The position numbers and the translations under genes are program-made. From Phycisphaerae bacterium (GTDB lineage Bacteria > Planctomycetota > Phycisphaerae > Phycisphaerales > SM1A02), in the NCBI GenBank assembly GCA_002690755.1, contig NZFT01000036.1, positions 4,262-18,821 on the forward strand: 14,560 nucleotides of DNA. Reading direction: 5' to 3'. Below are positions 1 to 7,005 of this stretch, one piece after another. Under the pieces are notes generated by a model that was not told where the DNA came from, ran no database searches, and was given only the letters and a program-made list of their open reading frames with translations. Positions within the stretch are counted from its first letter, which is position 1; every line of letters starts with the position of its first letter.

Positions 1-251
1 GCGTCCAGGCCGGTCGATCCCAGCAGTCGGGCGACACCGTGCCCGAGTCCCGCGGCGGCCAGCATCCAGAGGACCGCGGGCCAGCCGGATTCGATCGCCA
101 CGAGCACGCCCACCGGGCCGATGAGGCCTCGATCGTCCCCGGCACCGAGGAGGAGCATCGTGACGATCACGATCGCGGCGCCGGCCAGCAGCCCGGGCAG
201 ACCTCGGCGGTCGTTCGGGGCGTCGAGGGTGGGGGATGACGGTGGGGGCAC
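1..251 (-). CDS. Partial membrane protein, N-terminus only, running off the left edge
   Basis: Read on the minus strand, this stretch is open to the window edge (83 full codons) and has the composition of a membrane protein. A proline/serine-rich leader (PPPSSPTLDAPNDRR) is followed by a hydrophobic segment (GLLAGAAIVIVTMLLLGAG). A short polar loop then leads to a second hydrophobic segment (VLWMLAAAGLGHGVARLL). This looks like a short cytoplasmic N-tail and the first transmembrane helices. The start is uncertain. The in-frame GTG at 251 is used here, but no clear Shine-Dalgarno precedes it, and the frame stays open and protein-like (TWSRIDDLPVIPYPSS) up to a stop near 369, so the true start may lie further upstream at a non-ATG codon. 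It is divergent from flgI and shares its upstream region. I do not recognise the family; the rest of the protein is outside the window. Confidence 0.5.
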   Translation of the reverse strand, partial: MPPPSSPTLDAPNDRRGLPGLLAGAAIVIVTMLLLGAGDDRGLIGPVGVLVAIESGWPAVLWMLAAAGLGHGVARLLGSTGLD

Positions 252-337
252 GGACGAAGGGTAGGGGATGACCGGCAGGTCGTCGATGCGGCTCCACGTC
301 GCCCTCGGGCCACCTTCCGCCGGGATTCGAGGCGGAT

Positions 338-353
338 TGGCACGGGATGTGCC
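338..353 (+). promoter_or_regulatory. Candidate sigma-54 (-24/-12) promoter of flgI, coincident with a GGA-loop inverted repeat
   Basis: TGGCACG (338-344), four bases, then GTGC (349-352) gives GG-N10-GC spacing, matching the sigma-54 consensus TGGCACG-N4-TTGC except for one base in the -12 box. Transcription would begin near 364, leaving a leader of about 20 nt. The same bases form a perfect inverted repeat GGCAC-GGGAT-GTGCC (339-353). As RNA from an upstream start, this would be a hairpin with GGGA in its loop, resembling a CsrA site (CACGGGAUGU against the consensus ACARGGAUGU). The two readings exclude each other for a given transcript. Confidence 0.4.
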
Positions 354-368
354 TCTGCTCGATGTCTC

Positions 369-383
369 TCACGGAGGATCCGC
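369..383 (+). promoter_or_regulatory. flgI ribosome binding site with candidate CsrA motif
   Basis: TCACGGAGGATC (369-380) contains GGAGG (373-377), 6 nt before the flgI ATG. The bases CGGA-GGA-TCCG (372-382) can fold into a 4-bp hairpin with a GGA triloop, which would partly bury the Shine-Dalgarno. The same 12-mer stands before both flagellin genes. Confidence 0.6.
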
Positions 384-1571
384 ATGAAGACGCACCATTT
401 GCGCATTCGTAGTCTCATTCCGCTGTTCGTTGGCGCGTTGTCTGCGCTGACCTGCGTCGAGCTGGTGGAACCAGCCGCGGCCCAGACCCAGCTCCAGACG
501 CTTCTGACCGCTGATTTCGAGCGTGAAGAAGCGCTCTCCGGCATCGGACTGGTCACCGGCCTCCTCGGCACCGGTGATTCGAAGGGCAATCTCGCCGCCG
601 CGAGCCTCTACGCCCAGCGACTCGCCGACGCCGGATTCGGCGACGAACCGCTCGAAGCGATCAGTCGTGGCGAGGGCGTCGCCTTGGTCCTGGTCACCGC
701 GAAGCTCCCGCAGGTGTGGAGCGAGGGCATGGAATTCGACTGCGAAGTCGGTGTCGCCGGTGGCGGCGCGACCTCGCTCGTCGGCGGGCGTCTCTGGACC
801 ACCCCGCTCAAGCGAGCGATGTCCGGGATCTTCCGCGACGCGAACGGAAACGCCCTCGACTTCGACGTGATGGCGTTCGCGGGGGGTCAGGTCGAGGTCC
901 GTGATCCGGACGGCAACCCGACCGCGGGTCGGATCGGGCTGGGTGCCCGGAGCCTCGGCATGCCCGAAGGGCTGCGGGAGTACCACGTCGGTCGCCGTGA
1001 GTTCACGCTGAGCGTCACCAAGCCGGCCTTCCGGACCGTGGTGATCACGAAGCAGATCGTCGACCTGATCAACGACAAGATGTCCGAGCAGGGATTCCGT
1101 TCCGGTCGCGGTTATTCGGAGATCGCGGCGCTGCTGGGCGACGGCATGATCCGGCTGCGGATCCCCGACGACTCGGACTACGACCCGCTCACCCTGGCCG
1201 CAGAGGTCCTCGCGTTCTACTTCGACTTCGGTCAGATCGAGACGCCGGCGGAGATCCGGTACTCGAAGATCGGGCAGAGTCTCACCATCTCGGGAAACAC
1301 CGAACTGCTCGACACGCTGATCACGGTGAACGGCCTGACGATCCAGACCGTGGCACCGGAGCCCGAACCGACCATCCGGAATCCGAAGGTCGTCACCGAG
1401 CGATTCATCGCGCTCAGCGGCACCGATGTTCCGCGGCGTTCCCTCGTCGCGTTCAAGTCGCAGCTCGATCGCCTCGGCATGCCGCTCGTCGACCAGGCCG
1501 CGGTCCTTCGACAGATGTGCGTGATGGGCCGCATCAACGGTCGCTTCATCGACGAGGACCTGAACGGATGA
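384..1571 (+). CDS. flgI: Flagellar P-ring protein FlgI
   Basis: FlgI is the periplasmic subunit of the P-ring, the bushing around the flagellar rod at the peptidoglycan layer. The 395-residue product starts with a Sec signal peptide (basic MKTHHLRIRS, hydrophobic core to about residue 27, AAA at 31-33 followed by Q, likely cleavage there). The mature part carries the family landmarks in order: GIGLVTGLLGTGD near residues 53-65, the EFDCEVGVAGGGATSLVGGRLWTTPLK region near 116-141, a long middle domain, and a C-terminal ING-RFID segment. It is slightly longer than the E. coli protein (about 365), with a short acidic tail. The ATG is fixed by GGAGG 6 nt upstream. It leads the flagellar cluster and its stop overlaps the next start (ATGA). 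A P-ring implies a diderm envelope. No flgH or flgA is adjacent in the window. Identification is by motif and context. Confidence 0.93.
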   Translation: MKTHHLRIRSLIPLFVGALSALTCVELVEPAAAQTQLQTLLTADFEREEALSGIGLVTGLLGTGDSKGNLAAASLYAQRLADAGFGDEPLEAISRGEGVALVLVTAKLPQVWSEGMEFDCEVGVAGGGATSLVGGRLWTTPLKRAMSGIFRDANGNALDFDVMAFAGGQVEVRDPDGNPTAGRIGLGARSLGMPEGLREYHVGRREFTLSVTKPAFRTVVITKQIVDLINDKMSEQGFRSGRGYSEIAALLGDGMIRLRIPDDSDYDPLTLAAEVLAFYFDFGQIETPAEIRYSKIGQSLTISGNTELLDTLITVNGLTIQTVAPEPEPTIRNPKVVTERFIALSGTDVPRRSLVAFKSQLDRLGMPLVDQAAVLRQMCVMGRINGRFIDEDLNG

Positions 1572-2047
1572 GCATCATCGAAACCAGCATCACGCCGCCG
1601 CCCGTGGTCGGTGGACAGTGGACCGGTCCGCTTCCCGCGAACCCCGGGGCGCCTCCCGCCCGCGGGATCGACCGGACCGCCGGACCGCCCGACCAGGCTT
1701 CCTTCCTTCGGGGCATGGTGCGCGAACTCGGCGGTGATCCCGACTCCGCGGAGGCCTCCACTCGCGAGGGGATCGTCGCGGTGGCCGCCCGACGGCTGGT
1801 CGCGGACGCCTTCGTGGAGCCCATGCTTCGCGAGGCGCGCGAGGCGGCGCAACCCACCGGGATCTTCGCGCCCGGCGCGGGCGAGAAGCGTTTCTCGCAT
1901 CTCGTCGATCGCGCGATGGCCGATCGGATCGTCGACGGACACCGGTTCGGGCTCGTCGACGCGCTCGAACGCAGTCTGCAGCGGCAGGTGACGGGACTCA
2001 CCGAGCCCGCGTCCCAGAGTGGTCTCGACCCGGAGCTCTTCGCATGA
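1568..2047 (+). CDS. FlgJ-type rod-binding protein without muramidase domain
   Basis: This 159-residue protein fits the rod-binding domain of FlgJ (Pfam Rod-binding family). After a proline/glycine-rich N-terminal half there is a helical core: AARRLVADAFVEPMLREAR, a gap, then EKRFSHLVDRAMADRIVDGHRFGLVDALERSL. This matches the family pattern of a helix with a paired basic/acidic face, then a D-x-x-x-A-x-x-I...G-x-G-L-V-x-x-L ending. FlgJ caps the growing rod in the periplasm. The C-terminal peptidoglycan hydrolase of gammaproteobacterial FlgJ is absent, as is usual outside Proteobacteria, so hole-making in peptidoglycan must depend on another enzyme. The start is the ATG overlapping the flgI stop (ATGA at 1568-1571), implying translational coupling; a longer in-frame start at 1517 inside flgI is rejected. 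It also overlaps the next gene by 4 nt. Confidence 0.75.
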   Translation: MSIIETSITPPPVVGGQWTGPLPANPGAPPARGIDRTAGPPDQASFLRGMVRELGGDPDSAEASTREGIVAVAARRLVADAFVEPMLREAREAAQPTGIFAPGAGEKRFSHLVDRAMADRIVDGHRFGLVDALERSLQRQVTGLTEPASQSGLDPELFA

Positions 2048-2589
2048 ACACCACCCCTGACCCGTCCGAATCGACGCCGCGAATCGAGACCGTTCCGATC
2101 CTGGTCCGAGGACTGGAGGCGACGCTCGCCACCCAGACCGAGGGCTATCGCCGGTTCCTCGAGACGATCGCGCGGAAGCGCGACGCGATCCGGAACGCGG
2201 AACTCGCACGACTGCCCGAGATCGCCGCGATCGAGGAGCAGATCATGGATCGACTGGAACGACTCGATCATCGCCGCACCGCGGAGGCCCGCCGGCTCGC
2301 GGAGGCGCTCGGGATCGATCCCGAGTCGACCGTCTCCGAGGTCGTCGCGGCGGTCGGCGAGGCGGATGGTTCGAAGCTCGCGGTGCTGGCGACCCAGCTT
2401 CGGGAACTCGTCGAACGGACGAAGCGGGAGCACTCCGTGGTTCGAGCCGCCGCGGATTCGCTGGCCCGTCACATGGCGGGGATCGTGCAGAGCGTCACCG
2501 GGGCGCTCTCCGGCACCGGAGTCTACGGACGGCAAGGCCGGCTGCGCGACGGTTCGTCGCTCGCGGCCGGTCTCGACCTGACCACTTGA
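2044..2589 (+). CDS. flgN: FlgN-type flagellar export chaperone
   Basis: The 181-residue product is almost wholly helical and charged, with heptad-like stretches over about residues 20-90 (ATLATQTEGYRRFLETIARK onward) and 105-150. It ends with a short VYGRQGRL-like segment reminiscent of the FlgN C-terminus. FlgN is the cytoplasmic chaperone that binds the C-termini of FlgK and FlgL and delivers them to the type III export apparatus. The call leans on helical character, size and above all position: it lies directly upstream of flgK and overlaps the rod-binding gene by ATGA (2044-2047). Its stop is 10 nt before the flgK ATG. Sequence conservation in this family is low, so the assignment is inferred from architecture and synteny. 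Confidence 0.72.
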   Translation: MNTTPDPSESTPRIETVPILVRGLEATLATQTEGYRRFLETIARKRDAIRNAELARLPEIAAIEEQIMDRLERLDHRRTAEARRLAEALGIDPESTVSEVVAAVGEADGSKLAVLATQLRELVERTKREHSVVRAAADSLARHMAGIVQSVTGALSGTGVYGRQGRLRDGSSLAAGLDLTT

Positions 2590-2599
2590 GGAGCCTGCC

Positions 2600-4300
2600 A
2601 TGGGATTGAACGGAGCACTCCAGATCGGCCGCTCGGCCATGCTCTCCAGCCAGGCCGCGATCAGCGTCACCGGCAACAACCTGGCGAACGCCGCGACGCC
2701 CGGGTACCACCGGCAGATCGCGGGGCTCACGCCGAACGGTTCGAGCCCGATCGGACGGAACCAGTTCGTGGGCACGGGCGTCGCCCTGACCACCATCAAC
2801 CGGGCGATCGACTCGGCGCTGCAGTCCCGGTTGCGTGATGCGATCAGCGATGAGAACGCGGCCGCGATCGACGAGCGGTTCCTCTCCTCGGTCGAGGCGA
2901 TCCAGAACGAACTTTCGGACAACGACCTCAGTTCGAAGCTCTCCGCGTTCTTCAACGCGTTCAGTGAGCTCGCGAACAATCCCCTCGACAACGCGGTTCG
3001 CTCGGTGGTGGTCCAGCAGGCGGTCAGCCTCACCGATCACGTCAATCTCCTGCAGGACCAGTACACGATGCTCCGGACCGAGTCCGATCGAGCCATCGGC
3101 GCGTCGGTCGAGCGGGTCGACGGTCTGCTCGGTGAGATCGCGGTGCTCAACGGCCAGATCGCGATGGCCGAGGGCGGCGGCGGCGGTGGTGGTGCCAACA
3201 GTCTTCGCGATCGGCGGGACCAGTTGATCGACGAGGTGTCGGGCTTCATCGACATCGACACGGTCCCCCAGGAGAACGGTTCGGTCGACATCCTCGTGGG
3301 GTCGATTCCCGTGGTGCTCGCGGGCGAGAGCCGCGGCATCACGATGCGGACCGAGAGCGGGCCCGAAGGCCTCGAGGTGTCGATCCGCGTCGCGGAGGAC
3401 GGCACGATCCTCGATGCGAAGTCCGGCTCGATCGGAGCGCTCCAGCGTCAGCGGGAGGAGACGATCCTGCCCGCCATGGCGACCCTCGACGAATTCGCCT
3501 CGGAACTGGTCTTCCAGGTCAACGATCTCCACGCCCAGGGTCAGGGGCTCGTCAATCGAACCGAGGTGGTCGGTTCCGTGGTGGGGATCGATGCGGACGA
3601 GAACCTCAACGCCACCGGGTCGGGCGTTCCCTGGGAGATTCGCAACGGCGTCTTCGAACTCCACGTGGTGAACGCCTCGACGGGACTTCGGGCGACCTAT
3701 CAGGTCGCCGTGGATCCGGACCAGATGTCGCTGCAGGATCTCGTCGATCGAATCAACGTGGACCTCGGCGTCTCCGACGCGACCGCGTCGATCGGACCCT
3801 CCGGGGAGTTCCGGATCACCGCGGCCCCGGGACACGAGATCGCGTTCTCCGACGACTCCTCGGGCGTTCTCGCGGGACTCGGCGTCAACGGACTGTTCAC
3901 CGGCGCCAATGCGAGCGAGATCACGGTCGACCAGTCGGTGCTCGACGATCCGTCCCTGCTCGCCACCTCGAAGGACTTCACCTCCGGCGGGAACGACACC
4001 GCGCTGGCCATCGTCGAACTCGAGAACCGCGCGGTGGACGCGTTCGGTGGTCGCAGTCTCCGGGAGAAGTGGCAGTCGGAGGTCAACACCCTCGCGGTCG
4101 CGACCGGCGCCGCCCGCACCCGTTACGAATCGAGCGTCCTCGTTCGCGAGAGCCTCGAGGCGCAGAACCAGACGGTGAGCGGCGTCAGCATCGACGAAGA
4201 GGCCATCGATCTCATGACGCTTCAACGGCAGTTCCAGGCCGCGGCCCGTTTCATCACCGTCATCGACGAGGCCATGCAGGTCCTCCTGAGCATCGCCTGA
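2600..4300 (+). CDS. flgK: Flagellar hook-associated protein 1 FlgK
   Basis: FlgK is the first hook-filament junction protein, sitting between hook and filament with FlgL. The 566-residue product opens with the rod/hook family N-terminus (GLNGALQIGRSAMLSSQAA, then ISVTGNNLANAATPGY, residues about 2-37). It has the FlgK helical domain with the RDRRDQLIDEVSGF motif near 204-217, and ends with SGVSIDEEAIDLMTLQRQFQAAARFITVIDEAMQ, the C-terminal D0 helix shared by axial proteins. An uninterrupted run of eight glycines (about residues 192-199) precedes the RDQL motif where relatives have a short loop. Length is near the family norm (about 500-600). AGGAG (2589-2593), overlapping the upstream stop, sets the start. 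flgL follows after 20 nt, so the pair is cotranscribed. Confidence 0.95.
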   Translation: MGLNGALQIGRSAMLSSQAAISVTGNNLANAATPGYHRQIAGLTPNGSSPIGRNQFVGTGVALTTINRAIDSALQSRLRDAISDENAAAIDERFLSSVEAIQNELSDNDLSSKLSAFFNAFSELANNPLDNAVRSVVVQQAVSLTDHVNLLQDQYTMLRTESDRAIGASVERVDGLLGEIAVLNGQIAMAEGGGGGGGANSLRDRRDQLIDEVSGFIDIDTVPQENGSVDILVGSIPVVLAGESRGITMRTESGPEGLEVSIRVAEDGTILDAKSGSIGALQRQREETILPAMATLDEFASELVFQVNDLHAQGQGLVNRTEVVGSVVGIDADENLNATGSGVPWEIRNGVFELHVVNASTGLRATYQVAVDPDQMSLQDLVDRINVDLGVSDATASIGPSGEFRITAAPGHEIAFSDDSSGVLAGLGVNGLFTGANASEITVDQSVLDDPSLLATSKDFTSGGNDTALAIVELENRAVDAFGGRSLREKWQSEVNTLAVATGAARTRYESSVLVRESLEAQNQTVSGVSIDEEAIDLMTLQRQFQAAARFITVIDEAMQVLLSIA

Positions 4301-4320
4301 ACCGACGGAGCCCATCTCTC

Positions 4321-6309
4321 ATGAACAGCATTTCATCCGTCATCGGTCGCGTGCCCAACCTGCTCTCTTCGCAGATGATGGTGGGTTCGATCAATCGAAG
4401 CAATTCCCAGCTGCTCCAGCTGCAGATGCAGCTCGCCTCGGGACGTGCGGTCAACCGGGCGAGCGAGAATCCCGTCGCGGCGGGGACGATCACCGTCCTC
4501 GACGACCTCGTGGAACGACGCGAGCAGCGGGTCCGCAACCTCTCCGAAGCCGGTTCGCTGCTGGGAACGATCGACTCCGCGCTCTCGGAGATGGGGGATC
4601 TCCTCCTCGAGGCCAAGGGCGTCGGCATGTCGCAGATCGGCCTCGGAAGCGACACCCAGACGCGGCGCAACCAGGCCCTGGTCATCGACTCGATCCTCGA
4701 GGGCATGCAGTCGCTCGGGAACCGCGAGTACCGCGGCATGTACCTCTTCGGTGGATCCGAGGTGGGGACCCGACCGTTCGACGGACTGCTGGGCGGGGTC
4801 CAGTACACCGGTTCGGGCGACGGCATGATCACCGATCTCGGCCTGGGCTCCTCGACGCCGGTCACGCTCGCGGGGGATCGGGCGTTCGGCGCCCTGAGCG
4901 CCCGCATCGAGGGTGATCGCGATCTCGACCCGGGGGTCACCGGTGACACGTTGCTGGCGAACCTGAACGGCGGACGAGGTCTCGGCATCGCCGCGGGCCC
5001 GATGATCCTGACCGTGAACGCGGTCCAGGTCGACCTGGATCTCGGGCATGCGATCACCGTCGATGACGTCCGCACCGCGCTCGAGGACGCGATTCGCACC
5101 GTCGACCCGGGTGCGACCGTCGACATCGATCCGGGCAGTGGCGATCGATTCCGAATCACGCCGAGCGTTGGCTTCGACGTCGACATCGCCGATTCGATCG
5201 AAGGAACGACCGCCGCGGATCTGGGACTCACCGGCACCTACGCGGGGGGCGGATCGACCTCGGGCGCCGATCTCGCGCCGCGGTTGACCTGGAACACCCG
5301 GATGGACGCCCTTGACGGCGTGACCACGCCGCTGGGAAGCCTGCGGATCGAGAACGCCGGTCAGGTCCGGGTGGTCGATCTCGCCGGCGTCGAGACGATC
5401 GGTGATCTGCGGGACACCGTGGAGCTGCTCGACATCGGGGTGCGGATCGAGCTCGGCGCCTCGGGTGATCGAATCTCCGTCAAGAACGAGCTTTCGGGCG
5501 GCGCGATGTCGATCTCGGAGGTCGGTGGTGGGGCCACCGCGACCGAGCTGGGGATTCGGAACTTCTCCGCCGACACGCTCCTCTCGGACTTCAACGACGG
5601 TCGTGGCGTCGAGATTCGAAGCGGTTCGGTCGATCCGATCTCCGGAAATCTCGATCCCGATGCGGACGTCGATTTCACGGTCTCGCTGCACGACGGTCGC
5701 GCCTTCGACGTCGATCTCGCCGGTGCCGAGACCGTGCAGGACGTGCTCGGTGCGATCAAGGCCGCCGCGAGCGGGATCGGGCTCGCCGTTCCGGGCGAAT
5801 TCGACGCCGGGCTCGCTTCGGACGGCAACGGCATCGAGTTCACCGACCTGACGGTCGGCGGTGGGGAGCTGACGATCGAACGACGGAACAACAGCAACGC
5901 GGCGGCGGATCTCGGGATCCAGGGATCGACCGCCGGCGCAACTCTTGCCGGAACCGACCGCGCAACGGTGGCGGTCGACGGGGTGTTCGGGCACCTGAAG
6001 GCCCTTCGCGACGCCTTGTACGCGGATGACGAGTCTGGCATCGCCTTTGCAGTTCAACGATTGGAAGCGGACATCGCTCGTTCCACCGAGGCAAGAGCCG
6101 AGGTGGGCGTGCGGGCCCGGCGTGTCGAGGACGCAACCGTTCGGGAAGAGGACCTGCAGGTGCAGGACCTCAGCCTGAAGTCGACCCTGCAGGACCTCGA
6201 CTACACCGATGCGGCCATCCGCTTCTCGCAACTGCAGCAGCAGTTGCAGGCCGGGCTCAGTACCGCCGGCCGGATCACGAGCCTCACGCTGCTGGACTAT
6301 CTCCGGTAG
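4321..6309 (+). CDS. flgL: Flagellar hook-associated protein 3 FlgL, enlarged by internal repeats
   Basis: FlgL joins FlgK to the filament. The N-terminus (VIGRVPNLLSSQMMVGSINR, then QLASGRAVNRASENPVAAGT, residues about 8-60) and the C-terminus (DLQVQDLSLKSTLQDLDYTDAAIRFSQLQQQLQAGL, ending LLDYLR) are the flagellin-like D0/D1 helices of FlgL. Typical FlgL is about 300 residues; this one is 662. The extra length is a beta-rich middle with three related units, about residues 208-308, 321-415 and 419-540. Units one and three open with LL-x-(N/D)-x-N-(G/D)-GRG, and all three close with (A/T)-(D/E)-LGI or LGL, like the Flagellin_IN repeats of flagellins. They would form a surface domain. The start is the ATG at 4321, with GGAG at 4307-4310; the frame is open far upstream inside flgK, but that extension is not FlgL-like. 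Confidence 0.92.
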   Translation: MNSISSVIGRVPNLLSSQMMVGSINRSNSQLLQLQMQLASGRAVNRASENPVAAGTITVLDDLVERREQRVRNLSEAGSLLGTIDSALSEMGDLLLEAKGVGMSQIGLGSDTQTRRNQALVIDSILEGMQSLGNREYRGMYLFGGSEVGTRPFDGLLGGVQYTGSGDGMITDLGLGSSTPVTLAGDRAFGALSARIEGDRDLDPGVTGDTLLANLNGGRGLGIAAGPMILTVNAVQVDLDLGHAITVDDVRTALEDAIRTVDPGATVDIDPGSGDRFRITPSVGFDVDIADSIEGTTAADLGLTGTYAGGGSTSGADLAPRLTWNTRMDALDGVTTPLGSLRIENAGQVRVVDLAGVETIGDLRDTVELLDIGVRIELGASGDRISVKNELSGGAMSISEVGGGATATELGIRNFSADTLLSDFNDGRGVEIRSGSVDPISGNLDPDADVDFTVSLHDGRAFDVDLAGAETVQDVLGAIKAAASGIGLAVPGEFDAGLASDGNGIEFTDLTVGGGELTIERRNNSNAAADLGIQGSTAGATLAGTDRATVAVDGVFGHLKALRDALYADDESGIAFAVQRLEADIARSTEARAEVGVRARRVEDATVREEDLQVQDLSLKSTLQDLDYTDAAIRFSQLQQQLQAGLSTAGRITSLTLLDYLR

Positions 6310-6321
6310 CGACGAAGAAGC

Positions 6322-6337
6322 GGCGCTGAACGGCGCC
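6322..6337 (+). other. GC hairpin directly after flgL
   Basis: GGCGC-TGAACG-GCGCC forms a 5-bp stem 12 nt after the flgL stop. There is no T-tract, so it is not an intrinsic terminator. It may stabilise the 3' end of a processed flgL message or insulate the downstream GGA array. Confidence 0.4.
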
Positions 6338-6357
6338 AACATCGAGCCCACCTCCAC

Positions 6358-6445
6358 CGACCGGATGGGTTCGAGGACAGGAAGTCCACGCCGGACGGAT
6401 CCGGCGGGCACCAAGGATTGGTGGTCGGTCGACCAGGAGCTCGAC
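6358..6445 (+). promoter_or_regulatory. fliW leader: tandem array of four GGA-loop hairpins plus Shine-Dalgarno GGA (candidate CsrA-binding array)
   Basis: Four adjacent stem-loops can be drawn, each with GGA in the loop. Hairpin 1 is CGACC-GGATG-GG(T)TCG (6358-6373, one bulged T). Hairpin 2 is GGAC-AGGAA-GTCC (6375-6387). Hairpin 3 is CGCCGGA-CGGA-TCCGGCG (6389-6406, 7 bp). Hairpin 4 is CACCAA-GGA-TTGGTG (6409-6423, 6 bp). The loop GGAs start at 6363, 6380, 6397 and 6415, spacings of 17, 17 and 18 nt, and a fifth GGA (6436-6438) lies in the fliW Shine-Dalgarno AGGAG. CsrA/RsmA binds GGA in hairpin loops, with site spacing near 18 nt favourable for dimer bridging. The layout resembles the CsrB/RsmZ sponge RNAs but sits in an mRNA leader. 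The function is inferred. Confidence 0.6.
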
Positions 6446-6892
6446 ATGCAACTCGAGACCACTCGTTTCGGAAACGTCGAAATCGACGAAAATCGCGTGA
6501 TCACCTTCCCCTCCGGCCTGCTCGGGTTCTCCAGCTTCACGGACTTCGTGCTGCTGCAACCCGACGAGCAGGGAGTCTTCTTCTGGCTGCAGTCCACCGA
6601 GACGCCGGATCTCGCCTTCGTGGTGACCGACCCGGCGCTGTGGGTGCCCGACTACAAGGCCAACATCCGCCGCGAGCAGATGGAGGATCTCGGCATGAAC
6701 AATATCGACGACGCGCAGGTCCTGGTGGTCGTCAACAAGCGCGACGACCTGCTCAGCGCGAACCTCCAGGGCCCGCTGGTGGTGAACGTCGACGGCAAGG
6801 CGGGCATGCAGCTCGTCCTCGCGGACAAGAAGTGGAGCACGCGACACGAGCTGCTCCGGGTCACGGAACCCGCGCAGGCCGCGTCGGCCTGA
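6446..6892 (+). CDS. fliW: Flagellar assembly factor FliW (CsrA antagonist)
   Basis: FliW is a small beta-barrel protein of the cytoplasm that binds CsrA and relieves its repression of flagellin translation. Free flagellin binds FliW in turn, coupling translation to filament export. The 148-residue product has the family hallmarks: an ETTRFGNVEIDENRVITFPSGLLGF opening (residues about 4-28), FVLLQPD, a FFWLQSTETPDLAFVVTDP core (about 46-64), and a LQGPLVVNVDGKAGMQLVL segment near the end. The ATG at 6446 fits the usual family start and has AGGAG 6 nt upstream. An in-frame ATG at 6365 would add 27 unrelated residues and translate through the hairpin array, so it is rejected. It lies between flgL and csrA, as in Bacillus, which supports the regulatory pairing. 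Confidence 0.95.
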   Translation: MQLETTRFGNVEIDENRVITFPSGLLGFSSFTDFVLLQPDEQGVFFWLQSTETPDLAFVVTDPALWVPDYKANIRREQMEDLGMNNIDDAQVLVVVNKRDDLLSANLQGPLVVNVDGKAGMQLVLADKKWSTRHELLRVTEPAQAASA

Positions 6893-6898
6893 CCGCGA

Positions 6899-7005
6899 CG
6901 GTTCGGATGTGAGCCGCCGGGCGAATCCCGGGGGCGGACCCGCGAGCTCGAGACCCGGTCCCACGGAGTTGGGACGACACGGGTATCCACGGAAGGAGCC
7001 GGCAC
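6899..7005 (+). promoter_or_regulatory. csrA leader with GGA-loop hairpins (candidate CsrA autoregulation)
   Basis: The fliW-csrA spacer holds a clear hairpin GTCCCA-CGGAGT-TGGGAC (6958-6975), a perfect 6-bp stem with GGA in a 6-nt loop. Then ACGGAAGGAG (6989-6998) has two GGAs across the csrA Shine-Dalgarno. The first of these GGAs begins 26 nt after the loop GGA. Upstream, CGGTTC-GGATGT-GAGCCG (6899-6916, one G-U pair) exposes GGATGT, and CGGG-GGCGGA-CCCG (6929-6942) may form a fourth site, though it competes with the CCGGG/CCCGG pairing at 6917-6931. Dual sites with one over the Shine-Dalgarno are the known architecture of CsrA repression, so autoregulation is inferred. Confidence 0.5.

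Noticed and set aside
39..239. Short plus-strand frame (66 codons) at the left edge
   Set aside because: Its composition is hydrophilic and arbitrary, and it lies opposite a minus-strand frame with two clear hydrophobic segments.
6322..6337. Terminator after flgL
   Set aside because: The stem has no T-tract, so read-through into fliW is expected.
6358..6423. CRISPR or DNA direct-repeat array in the flgL-fliW gap
   Set aside because: The units share only the GGA loop and its spacing, not sequence. Each is an inverted repeat of different sequence, which fits RNA structure rather than a repeat array.
6365..6445. Longer FliW starting at the ATG at 6365
   Set aside because: The 27 extra residues do not resemble FliW, which begins just before ETTRFG, and they would translate the tandem hairpins.
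2495..6597. Very long open frames antisense to flgN, flgK and flgL (about 600 and 750 codons)
   Set aside because: They mirror real genes with flagellar motifs, have arginine-, glutamate- and histidine-heavy composition typical of antisense reading in GC-rich DNA, and show no recognisable domain.
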